From NCBI GenBank assembly GCA_947451445.1, contig CANFZJ010000028.1:1-15497 (forward strand): a DNA stretch of 15,497 bases. The letters run 5' to 3'. The translations under genes and the position numbers were made by a program. The notes under the pieces are model-generated. The model made no database searches. It was not told the DNA's origin and saw only the letters and a list, made by a program, of their open reading frames with translations. The first letter of the stretch is position 1; every line of letters starts with the position of its first letter. This DNA comes from Comamonadaceae bacterium. GTDB taxonomy: Bacteria; Pseudomonadota; Gammaproteobacteria; Burkholderiales; Burkholderiaceae_C. Shown piece by piece: positions 6,723 to 14,342 of this stretch.

Positions 6723-6727
6723 CTCCT
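6723..6727 (-). promoter_or_regulatory. Ribosome binding site that fixes the PAS kinase start
   Basis: AGGAG on the minus strand sits 8 nt before the ATG at 6714. The alternative GTG at 6738 has no such sequence, so the shorter 489-residue protein is preferred. The site lies just downstream of the hairpin at 6731-6750. Confidence 0.8.
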
Positions 6728-6730
6728 GGT

Positions 6731-6750
6731 AGCCACACGTTCAGGTGGCT
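6731..6750 (-). other. Intercistronic hairpin before the PAS kinase gene
   Basis: AGCCAC (6731-6736) and GTGGCT (6745-6750) form a perfect 6-bp inverted repeat with an 8-nt loop. It lies in the 41-nt gap after the PAS-GGDEF-EAL gene, 3 nt upstream of the Shine-Dalgarno of the next gene in mRNA sense. No T run follows on the minus strand, so it is not an intrinsic terminator. A role in mRNA processing or in setting kinase translation is inference. Confidence 0.5.
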
Positions 6751-6755
6751 GTTTC

Positions 6756-9602
6756 TTATGTGGTATTTTTATGCATCGCGTGCAGATTAACTTTCATCCA
6801 ACTGTCGAAATCTCCGGGTGGAATAGGCCGGGAAAACAAGTAACCCTGTCCGTAATCACATCCGGCCGCAGTGAGTAAGTCCCGCTGACTGGCTGTCTCG
6901 ATACCTTCCGCGATCACTGCCATCCCTAACTCATGGGCCATAACGATGATGGCTTTGCACAACGCCATATTCTTAGACGCGGCTGTGAGATTGCGAACGA
7001 ATGATTGGTCAATCTTGACAAAATCTATGTCAAATTTCTGTAGATACGACAAGGAAGAGTATCCCGTGCCAAAGTCGTCCAGCGATACACCAAGCCCGCC
7101 TCGGCGCAGATCTGACAGTTGTGTGATGATGTCAGCGCGCGGCGCCAGCAGTAACCCCTCCGTGATCTCCACTACGATGGCTTGTCCGGGAAGTCCCAGG
7201 CTCTCTAAGTAGTCAGGCCATGTACCATGTTGTCCGTATCCATTGGAAAACTGGACTGGGGATTTGTTGACACTGATCTGAAACTCAGAGTGGTGTGATT
7301 TGCGCCATTGCCTGGCTTGAAGGGCCGCCTTCCTGAATACCCATTCACCAATCTCAATGATTAACCCGCTGGATTCGGCCAGTGGAATGAACTCTGCTGG
7401 GCTGATCAGGCCGCGCTGTGGGTGTTGCCAGCGGATGAGCGCTTCTGCTTTGTGCACGTTGCCTGTGGCGAGACAGACGATGGGTTGGTACACCAGACGT
7501 AACTGCTGACCGATCAGGGCATTGCGCAAGTCATTGGTCAAACGCATACGTGTCTGGGCCGAGTCCTGCATGTCTGGCGTAAAAAAGCTGAAGCGGTTAC
7601 GCCCGGCGTCTTTGGCCGCATAGAGTGCTTGGTCTGCGCACTGGCTGAGGTTCTCCATATTGGAGGCATCGTCAGGAAATAGCGCGATACCAATGCTGGC
7701 CGAGACAAAGGTTTGCTCGCCTTCGAGGTCTACACCTTGCGATAGGACGATCAGAATGTTTTGTGCAATGCCTTCTATGCGTTCAAGGTTGCTGGCCTGC
7801 GGCAGAACTACGGTGAATTCGTCGCCACCTTGGCGCGATACGGTATCTGTTTCCCGGATGCAGGTTTGGATGCGTCGAGCCGCTTCCAGAAGCAATTGGT
7901 CGCCTTTGTCATGGCCCAGCGTGTCATTAACCTCCTTGAAATGGTCCAGGTCTATAAACAGAATGGCTACACGGGAGTCGTCGCGGAGTGATTTTTTTAT
8001 CTCCTGGTCCAGCCTATCGCGCAACATGCTGCGGTTGGGTAAGCGGGTGAGCTGGTCGTAGTTGGCTTGCTGCCAGATCAGCTCTTCGGCCTGCTTATGC
8101 TGTGAAATATCCGTAAGTGTTCCTGACAACATGAGGGCGCGACCGGCGTCGTTGCGTGCCGTGACTTTCCCGCGTAAACGGACCCAGCACCACGAGCCCG
8201 CCTGGTTGCGACACCGCACTTCCGTTTCAAGAAAGGTGCTGGCACCCCGCAGGTTCTGTACCACGGCACAGTGGGTACGGGGATAGTCGTCCTCGTGTAT
8301 GTGCATAGGCCATTGGCTGGGTTCAATGTTGAAGCCTCCTTTTGCGTAGCCCAGAAGAGATTCAAATCGAGCGCTGACGGTAAGTTTTTGGCAGGCTAAG
8401 TCCCACTCCCAAAAACCTTGGTCAGCACCGTCCATGACGCGTGCATAACGTGCTTGGCTTGCCTGGAGCTCCATCTGCGCCAACTTGCGCTCTGTAATGT
8501 CAGAAAAAATACAGGCGAACTGGTTGCGTTGAGGTGAGTAAAAGTTGCAGGCATAGTGCCGACGTGTCGCTTGCCCGAATCTTTCGAATGCAAGTGATTC
8601 ACCGGACCGTGCCACCTGTACGCAGCTTGCAAACCACTGTACATCCAGCGTGGGAAATAATTCAAAAACGGTTTTACCTATTACTTCGGCAAATGATTTT
8701 CCGGTGATTTTGGTGAAGGCAGGGTTGATGTCCAGATAACGCCAATTCACTGCGTCTCCCGCTTCGTTGAAAATTAACTCGGCAAGAAAAAAACCTTCAT
8801 CCATCGAATTGAACAGGCTCTCGAAACGGCGTTCGCTGTGCTGGCGTGCAGCTTGGTCTAATTTGCTCTGTGTGATGTCTCTTGCAATCATGGAGGCCGC
8901 TACCACGGCACCAGATGCGTCGCGGATGGGGGATACGGTGGCCGATATGAAAAACTCTTGCCCTGCCTTGTTCATGCGGCGACTTTCGAGCCCGACAATG
9001 GTTTCTCCCCTGCCTGCCCGTGCCAATATTTGTGTTACTTCATCCTGTTGTTTCGGTGCGTAATGTTGGGCAATGTGTTGTCCAACTGCCTCTTGTTCGC
9101 TATAGCCATACAGGCGCTCAGCCCCGCGATTCCATGAAAGAATTTTTCCCTCCAGTGTTCCACTCATGACAGCGTCATTGGTGGTTTCCACGATGGCAGC
9201 CAGTTCTGCATTGCGTTGGCTATAGCTAAGCCGTTCTTTTTGCAGTCCAGCGTTGAACTTTTCATGCACTTCACCAAAGAGCCAACCCATGAGTATGAAA
9301 ACAATGACGCTAATCCAGCTGTTCTCGTGACCACCGGACCAGCTGAGGTATGGTGGGATGAAGAAGTAACTGACCAGCAGGGCCGCAATCAGCGAGGAGA
9401 TAAGGGCACCGCGGCGTCCGTCGATTTGTGCTGCTATGAAAACCGGGGGGTAAAAAAGAAGCCATGAAAAAGGCTGCAACCAGGACCACAAAGACCATTG
9501 GATTCCCAGCGAGATAAAAGGAAGAGCAGCCGCCAGAGCGAGCCGTGCAGCAGTGCTTCGAATATCTCGGTTGGGTGTGAATGGCAGAACGTCCAGATAC
9601 AT
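6756..9602 (-). CDS. Membrane PAS-GGDEF-EAL cyclic di-GMP protein (948 aa)
   Basis: The N terminus (~20-115) is strongly hydrophobic, with about four membrane segments resembling the KdpD-like DUF4118 region (FYPPVFIAAQIDGRRGALIS). Three PAS-type modules follow at roughly 132-255, 262-385 and 386-515, each ending in a DIT/DIS linker. The GGDEF domain (~518-680) has NYDQLTRLPNR, an intact GGDEF at 592-596, and a proper inhibitory site RETD at 583-586. The EAL domain (~690-935) retains EAL 720-722, N779, E815, D842-D843, K863, E899 and Q919. Both activities are therefore plausible, with product feedback on the cyclase. No clear Shine-Dalgarno precedes the ATG at 9602. The gap to the upstream response regulator is 93 nt and holds an 8-bp direct repeat. 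Sensing of a membrane or cytoplasmic cue through the PAS array is inferred. Confidence 0.93.
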   Translation of the reverse strand: MYLDVLPFTPNRDIRSTAARLALAAALPFISLGIQWSLWSWLQPFSWLLFYPPVFIAAQIDGRRGALISSLIAALLVSYFFIPPYLSWSGGHENSWISVIVFILMGWLFGEVHEKFNAGLQKERLSYSQRNAELAAIVETTNDAVMSGTLEGKILSWNRGAERLYGYSEQEAVGQHIAQHYAPKQQDEVTQILARAGRGETIVGLESRRMNKAGQEFFISATVSPIRDASGAVVAASMIARDITQSKLDQAARQHSERRFESLFNSMDEGFFLAELIFNEAGDAVNWRYLDINPAFTKITGKSFAEVIGKTVFELFPTLDVQWFASCVQVARSGESLAFERFGQATRRHYACNFYSPQRNQFACIFSDITERKLAQMELQASQARYARVMDGADQGFWEWDLACQKLTVSARFESLLGYAKGGFNIEPSQWPMHIHEDDYPRTHCAVVQNLRGASTFLETEVRCRNQAGSWCWVRLRGKVTARNDAGRALMLSGTLTDISQHKQAEELIWQQANYDQLTRLPNRSMLRDRLDQEIKKSLRDDSRVAILFIDLDHFKEVNDTLGHDKGDQLLLEAARRIQTCIRETDTVSRQGGDEFTVVLPQASNLERIEGIAQNILIVLSQGVDLEGEQTFVSASIGIALFPDDASNMENLSQCADQALYAAKDAGRNRFSFFTPDMQDSAQTRMRLTNDLRNALIGQQLRLVYQPIVCLATGNVHKAEALIRWQHPQRGLISPAEFIPLAESSGLIIEIGEWVFRKAALQARQWRKSHHSEFQISVNKSPVQFSNGYGQHGTWPDYLESLGLPGQAIVVEITEGLLLAPRADIITQLSDLRRGGLGVSLDDFGTGYSSLSYLQKFDIDFVKIDQSFVRNLTAASKNMALCKAIIVMAHELGMAVIAEGIETASQRDLLTAAGCDYGQGYLFSRPIPPGDFDSWMKVNLHAMHKNTT

Positions 9603-9634
9603 GGTGGCATATTGCAGCCAGGTGCGCGTACGGT

Positions 9635-9666
9635 CTGTAGGGGATTCTTGATTGCGGCTGTAGGGA
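9635..9666. promoter_or_regulatory. Direct repeat upstream of the PAS-GGDEF-EAL gene
   Basis: CTGTAGGG occurs at 9635-9642 and again at 9658-9665, 23 nt apart, roughly two helical turns. It lies in the 93-nt gap upstream of the cyclic di-GMP gene. A palindrome, TAACGTTA (9681-9688), lies close by. The spacing would suit a dimeric activator such as the adjacent LuxR-type regulator, but no binding consensus is known to me. A chance repeat is possible. Confidence 0.3.
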
Positions 9667-9695
9667 CACCGCTAGGTCGCTAACGTTATTTGCCG

Positions 9696-10334
9696 TTACG
9701 GCTCATCTGCGCTGATAAGTCCATTGCGGATGGCCCATCGCACCACTGCCGAAATATCACCTAGTTGAAGTTTTGACATCAGGCGACTCCGGTAGGTATC
9801 CACCGTTTTGCTTGATATATGCAGTTGTTCGCCAATCGCCGTGCTGGACGCACCGCGTGCCACCATCAGCAGAATTTGCCTTTCTCTCGGTGACAGTGGT
9901 GCTATTGGTGCCTGGTAAGACGCGGTCAGTCCTTGGACTGCCAACTCGGTTTCACCCGCACCCAGAAACCTGCGACCAGCCATCGCCGCTGCAATCGCCT
10001 GGATCAGTCCGGTACTGGCCGCACCTTTGAGCGCATAGCCCATGGCGCCCATCCGCAATGCCTCCGCCACATGGCGTGGTTGGTCGGACATGGTGAGTAC
10101 GACCACTTTGGACGGCAGCTTGCGCCGTTCGATTTCTTGTAGGACTTCAAAGCCAGACCGGCTGCCCAGGTTCAGGTCCAGCAGCACAACGTCGGGTTGG
10201 AGGCGTGCAATATCTGCGATGGCGGGGGTTGGGCTATCAGACTCGCCCACCACCAGGTGGCCGGCGCTCTCCAGCAGTGCACGCAAACCTTCGCGCATCA
10301 AGGCGTGGTCATCGACTAGGTACAGGCGGCTCAT
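9696..10334 (-). CDS. LuxR/NarL-family response regulator (212 aa)
   Basis: This is a DNA-binding response regulator of the NarL/FixJ type. The REC domain (1-120) has D8-D9, phospho-acceptor D53 in VVLLDLNLG, T81 and K103. The C-terminal LuxR-type helix-turn-helix (~145-205) reads LSPRERQILLMVARG, then the recognition region SSKTVDTYRSRLMSKL. The length is typical. The ATG overlaps the stop of the upstream sensor kinase gene as ATGA, with GGAG 9 nt before it, so kinase and regulator form an obvious cognate pair. It probably acts as a phosphorylation-dependent transcription factor. Its targets are not shown by the sequence, though the next gene's 93-nt upstream gap carries a repeat that could be bound. 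Confidence 0.95.
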   Translation of the reverse strand: MSRLYLVDDHALMREGLRALLESAGHLVVGESDSPTPAIADIARLQPDVVLLDLNLGSRSGFEVLQEIERRKLPSKVVVLTMSDQPRHVAEALRMGAMGYALKGAASTGLIQAIAAAMAGRRFLGAGETELAVQGLTASYQAPIAPLSPRERQILLMVARGASSTAIGEQLHISSKTVDTYRSRLMSKLQLGDISAVVRWAIRNGLISADEP

Positions 10335-13300
10335 ACTGATCGACTCCAGTGCAGCTCGATGGCGGTACCGGTCTCGGGTGACGAGTGAATGTTCAGCGTA
10401 GCGCCGATGGCAATTGCGCGTTCGCGCATGCCGATCAGACCCAGATGCCCACTGCGGTCCAAGCTTGCCAGGCCAGCGATGCCGCGCCCATCGTCGCGCA
10501 CCGTCAAATGCACTTGGTTTTCACTGCCGTGCACCGTTACCAGCACCGTCTGAGGGTCTGCATGCCGTAAAGCGTTATTGATGGCTTCACGCGCCACGAT
10601 GAAGGCCGAATACTCTACCTGGCTGGGCCAGCGAATATCGGCCTGGTCTGTGTTCCAGGCCATTTGGAAGCCCACTATTTCATGGTTTGCCTCGCGCTTG
10701 CGTAATTCGTTGTCGAGCGCTGCCTGCAGCCCCAGTTCATCCAGTAACGGTGGGCGCAGATCCGTGAGCACCTGGCGGGCTTGTTGGTTGGCCTCTTCAA
10801 TGAGACGTTCCATTTTTTGGGCCCATACTTTCAGGCCCACATCTTCTACCAGAGTTCGATTTTCTGCATCAAATATCAGCCGTAGCGCGGCCAGGGTTTG
10901 GCCTAATTCGTCGTGCAGGGCCTGGGCGAGTCTTTGTGTGGTTTCTTTCTCCTGCCGCATCAACCGATGGGTCAAACCTGCGAGTTCTTCCTGGTATTGC
11001 GCTAGTGCCCGATCTGCGCGGGTTCGTTCGGTTACGTCCCTCAGAATAGCTGTCAACACGATCGCCCCGCCAACATTGGCTTTAGAGATGGACGCTTCCA
11101 GTTCAATCATTTGCCCATCTGCGCGTAAGGCCTCCACCGTGCCTACCCCCATGCTTTGCTGGCTGGTGGGGGAGTTGGCAAAACCTTTAATAGCCTGCCT
11201 GTGTTTCAGCTTATGGACTCCGGGTATCAGTCGCTCAAGGGTTTCCCCAATCATGTCGCCGACCGGCACCTGGAAGATGCGCTCTGCCGCAGGGTTGAAC
11301 AGTTGCACAATACCTTCGGGGTTTGTGCTGACGATGGCGTCGCTGGCGGCTGCAATCACCGCAGACAGGCGGGCTTCACTCTCTACCACTTGCAAGGCGG
11401 CTTGCTGGCTGGCGGTCACATCGCTCAGGATGAGCGCGAAGTGCGCACCCTCATTGCTCTCCTCTAGCCAATACAGCGTACCGGAGCCGGCGAAACTGGA
11501 GCTGTCCGCACGCACAATAAGCTCTTCAACGGCTACATGGCCGGCCAGATGCGCCTGGTCCAGCAAGGCATCGGGAATGCCCGCATCGACCGATTGCGGT
11601 ATGAACAGCGAAGAAAACCGCCGCCCTAGTGCCTGCTTGCGAGAAATTTTTGTCAGCTGTTGCGCGCCATGGCTCCATTCCACGATGTCACCGTCATGGC
11701 TGAGCATGACCAGTGCATAGTTGATCGCCGCTGCTGCAAAGACAGCCAACCGGTTCGCCATGGCATTGGCGCGCTTGCGTTCGATCTCCATATTTTTCCG
11801 GGCAGTGATGTCCGTATGCACAATCACTGCGCCCTTGTTGCCGGAAATTGTGCCCCCGGTATCCAGTGGTGTGGCATACATGCTGAACCAGCGGCACTCG
11901 GTCGGCGAGTGGCAGGGATATTCCATGGAAAATGAGTCGATATCGCCAGCCAGCAAGGCCTGGATTCCCTCCCGAGCGTCTTTGGCACCATCTCTTGCGT
12001 CGTCGCGTCCGCTGCGGCAGATTTCGAGGTAATTCACACCGACACCTGTTTGCGGTGGCATCTTTCCCAGCACGGCCCCATTGTCCAGGGCGAACCGCTC
12101 CCAGGGTGCATTGACCGCCAAAATGAACCCACTGCGATCTATGACCGCAATGTGCGAGGCCACCGAGTTCAGCACACCTTTGGCGAAAGCTTCACTTTCC
12201 CGAAGCGCTTTTTCAGCCAGCTTGCGCGCCCCGATATCGGTGATCACGCCCACCACGCGCAGTGGCACACCACTCTTGTCCCATTCCACCACCCGCGCAC
12301 GGCACTCCATCCATTTGATGTCTCCTGAACGAGTGACCAGCCGGTAGTCAAATTCACTGACTTCGTGGACGCCCTCATGCTGCACATAGAGGATTTTCTT
12401 TTGGATGATCTGTGACCAATCCTCCGGGTGGACGGTACTTTTGACGAAGTCCAAGTCGGAAGGAACCTCTCCGGAAAAGTAGCCGGTTAGCTCATAAAAG
12501 CGCGGTGCAAGAAACACTTGTTTATTGGCCAGATTCAAGTCCCACAGGCCATCGCGCGTCGCATCCAATGTGATTTGGTAACGCTCCTCGCTTTGCCGAC
12601 GTTCGGTGATGTCGAAAAAGGTGATCAGAATCTCGCTGCCCAACACAATTCCCGATATGGTCACTATGCGCACGGCGCCATGCTTGCAGGTGATCCGGTA
12701 CTCTGCAGACGCGATGTCATTGCCCTCACGTTCCGCATGGGTCACCGACGCGTTCCAGCTGTTCACCACCCAGGCGCGGTAGATCGGGTCTGGGCAGGCT
12801 TGTAGCCACCATGCGTCTACGGTCGGTATGTCATCCAGCGCATAGCCAAATACCTGCCCAAAGCGTCCGTTGACATCCAGAAAATCGCCATCTGTGGTGA
12901 TGATGCCCAGCGGCAGTGGCGCGTCATTAAATATTCTTTGCAGCCGTTTTGTGCTTTTGATGTGGATACTTTCGGCCAGATTGCGTGCCTGCCTTTCGTG
13001 GTCAAGCAAGCGGCGTACGTCTGCCACTTCTGCGATCCGGATCGACCCTGACGCCATCGGGTTCGTGTTTGCCAATGACGCCACAGAACGCACGATTCTG
13101 CGGCTGGCCCACTGGCCGCCCAGCACGCTACCAGCTGTAACCAGTGCAATCACACTGACCAAGATAGAGGCCGTCATCCATAAAGGCCCTTGGTATGCAG
13201 CCTGCGGTATGGTTACTTCCGTCACCCAAGGGGATAGCGACGATTTGAAAAGATACCGGTGCGGTGCAGGCGTATCTGGTCCTGACTTCTTTGGCGGGGC

Positions 13301-13975
13301 TGGCGCTGCGTCTGGCTCGGAGTCGCGACGGGCTATGACATTGTTACTACCGTCCCGCAAAGCCAGTTGCCAGCCCACAGGCAATTGCACATCCCGCAAA
13401 TACACCTCAAATTGCTGTGTTTCAAAAGGGGTGATAAGCAGGTAGCGGGTTTTGCCTGCACGCTGCGCAGCGACTGCCACTGCGACCAGATTCTTTTTTG
13501 CCACCGGTCCAAAAAAGACGTCGCCGGTGGCGGGGGCTGCCGTTTGAAGTGCGGTGTGGACGGCGCTGTGTCCGTCTGGGCGCGGAAGGTCGGGCAGAGG
13601 CGCACCGAAGTCTGCCCGCGTATTGAAGAGCATATGCAAATCAAGGTCCGCCAGGATCACATGGCTGTTAAAGCTCAACTGGAAGCCCTGGGCGCTTTCG
13701 TACAGCTCCCGGTGGCGCTTGACGTCATCCAACAGGGGTGAAGCTGCCAGCATTTGCAAGCCCGCCATACGTGCACGCAAATGTTGGTCTACCGCCAGCG
13801 AAATGGCCTGGCCCATATTGTTGGCATCGCGATCAACGTTCTGGCGTCCGGTGCGGATATGGTCTACCGCCAGGTAGATAGACAAAAAAGCCAATGGCAG
13901 GACACACCACCAAATCAAACGATTGAAGTAGTTGGACAGCGAAATTTCAGCCGGTGCACTGGACAAAAAATGCAT
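10331..13975 (-). CDS. Membrane multi-PAS sensor histidine kinase, NarX/DegS type (1214 aa)
   Basis: Two membrane segments (~18-38 and ~267-288) flank a ~225-residue periplasmic region that looks like a Cache-type sensor domain. That region includes a proline/alanine-rich insert near 220-240. Five PAS-type modules follow at about 345-460, 466-590, 600-735, 745-865 and 870-985, several ending in DIT/DVT linkers. The kinase core is HisKA_3-like, with H1021 in ALHDELGQTLAALRL. The ATPase part has REAINNALRHAD (N1133/N1134), DDGRGI (D1161-D1162) and GHLGLIGMRERA. This core type normally pairs with LuxR-type regulators, which is exactly the downstream neighbour, overlapping by 4 nt. The third PAS has the YPCHSP...RWF pattern around C688. 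No clear Shine-Dalgarno precedes the ATG at 13975. The ligand is unknown. Confidence 0.94.
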   Translation of the reverse strand: MHFLSSAPAEISLSNYFNRLIWWCVLPLAFLSIYLAVDHIRTGRQNVDRDANNMGQAISLAVDQHLRARMAGLQMLAASPLLDDVKRHRELYESAQGFQLSFNSHVILADLDLHMLFNTRADFGAPLPDLPRPDGHSAVHTALQTAAPATGDVFFGPVAKKNLVAVAVAAQRAGKTRYLLITPFETQQFEVYLRDVQLPVGWQLALRDGSNNVIARRDSEPDAAPAPPKKSGPDTPAPHRYLFKSSLSPWVTEVTIPQAAYQGPLWMTASILVSVIALVTAGSVLGGQWASRRIVRSVASLANTNPMASGSIRIAEVADVRRLLDHERQARNLAESIHIKSTKRLQRIFNDAPLPLGIITTDGDFLDVNGRFGQVFGYALDDIPTVDAWWLQACPDPIYRAWVVNSWNASVTHAEREGNDIASAEYRITCKHGAVRIVTISGIVLGSEILITFFDITERRQSEERYQITLDATRDGLWDLNLANKQVFLAPRFYELTGYFSGEVPSDLDFVKSTVHPEDWSQIIQKKILYVQHEGVHEVSEFDYRLVTRSGDIKWMECRARVVEWDKSGVPLRVVGVITDIGARKLAEKALRESEAFAKGVLNSVASHIAVIDRSGFILAVNAPWERFALDNGAVLGKMPPQTGVGVNYLEICRSGRDDARDGAKDAREGIQALLAGDIDSFSMEYPCHSPTECRWFSMYATPLDTGGTISGNKGAVIVHTDITARKNMEIERKRANAMANRLAVFAAAAINYALVMLSHDGDIVEWSHGAQQLTKISRKQALGRRFSSLFIPQSVDAGIPDALLDQAHLAGHVAVEELIVRADSSSFAGSGTLYWLEESNEGAHFALILSDVTASQQAALQVVESEARLSAVIAAASDAIVSTNPEGIVQLFNPAAERIFQVPVGDMIGETLERLIPGVHKLKHRQAIKGFANSPTSQQSMGVGTVEALRADGQMIELEASISKANVGGAIVLTAILRDVTERTRADRALAQYQEELAGLTHRLMRQEKETTQRLAQALHDELGQTLAALRLIFDAENRTLVEDVGLKVWAQKMERLIEEANQQARQVLTDLRPPLLDELGLQAALDNELRKREANHEIVGFQMAWNTDQADIRWPSQVEYSAFIVAREAINNALRHADPQTVLVTVHGSENQVHLTVRDDGRGIAGLASLDRSGHLGLIGMRERAIAIGATLNIHSSPETGTAIELHWSRSV

Positions 13976-14053
13976 GGTGGACGGTGAAGATACGGGGCGT
14001 TGGACGCGAACGTCGGCAAATCTGACAATGCAACGACCCGTAAAAATAGTTTT

Positions 14054-14075
14054 TAAAGTAACTTGATTTACTTTA
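14054..14075. promoter_or_regulatory. 22-bp palindrome, candidate operator
   Basis: TAAAGTAA (14054-14061), a 6-nt spacer, then TTACTTTA (14068-14075) make a perfect 8+8 bp inverted repeat. It lies in the AT-rich divergent region, 79 nt from the kinase start and 268 nt from the phosphofructokinase start. The size and symmetry suit a dimeric repressor or activator. I do not recognise the consensus. Confidence 0.45.
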
Positions 14076-14156
14076 GGTTACGCCATTTTCTTGCTGTTGT
14101 AAAAAATTGAATGTTTCTATATTGACGTACAACAGGAATCTAAAAATTTTCTAGTT

Positions 14157-14178
14157 TTTCATCAAAATTTAGATGAAA
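14157..14178. repeat. Inverted repeat with 7-bp arms, candidate operator or hairpin
   Basis: TTTCATC (14157-14163) and GATGAAA (14172-14178) are perfect inverted arms around an 8-nt AT-only loop. The repeat sits at the right end of the AT-rich tract upstream of the phosphofructokinase gene. It could be a regulator site or a weak 5'-leader hairpin. It lacks the GC content of a terminator. Confidence 0.35.
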
Positions 14179-14331
14179 CACCATGCTGAAACTTACTGGT
14201 AAACCCTTGTTGCAGCGCGCTGTGTGGGGTGCGTTGTGTCGCTCGCTGATCATCCGTATCGGCCTGGCAAACCCGCTTTACACACCAATCCGCCATGGGG
14301 TACCGTGTGCCACCATTTCCCAACGCCCCAC

Positions 14332-14336
14332 AGGAG
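14332..14336 (+). promoter_or_regulatory. Ribosome binding site of the phosphofructokinase gene
   Basis: AGGAG lies 6 nt before the ATG at 14343. It supports this start, where the protein opens directly with the family's nucleotide/phosphate-binding strand. Confidence 0.85.
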
Positions 14337-14342
14337 CACGCC

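Larger units (their letters stand above)
13976..14342. other. Divergent intergenic region between sensor kinase and phosphofructokinase genes
   Basis: These 367 nt hold the start regions of two divergent genes. The stretch ~14035-14180 is strongly AT-rich, while the rest is GC-rich like the flanking genes. It contains the two palindromes listed separately. A possible plus-strand -10 (TATATT, 14118-14123) has only poor -35 partners, and TTGACG (14122-14127) has no good -10, so I do not call a promoter. I see no convincing gene here. Confidence 0.6.

Noticed and set aside
5245..6738. GTG start at 6738 for the PAS kinase
   Set aside because: No Shine-Dalgarno precedes it and it falls inside the hairpin arm region; the ATG at 6714 has AGGAG at proper spacing.
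9692..9702. GCCGT-T-ACGGC palindrome at the response regulator stop codon
   Set aside because: The arms are 5 bp with a 1-nt loop that cannot close, and no T run follows; not a terminator.
10578..11720. Long plus-strand open frame (380 codons) opposite the large kinase gene
   Set aside because: It is serine- and arginine-rich with no recognisable domain and lies wholly opposite a well-supported gene: a codon-bias shadow.
14062..14075. FNR-like half site TTGAT in the divergent region
   Set aside because: The second half (ATCAA at 4-nt spacing) is missing; the palindrome itself has different arms.
14122..14127. TTGACG as a -35 box for the phosphofructokinase gene
   Set aside because: No acceptable -10 hexamer is found 15-19 nt downstream, only AT-rich sequence.
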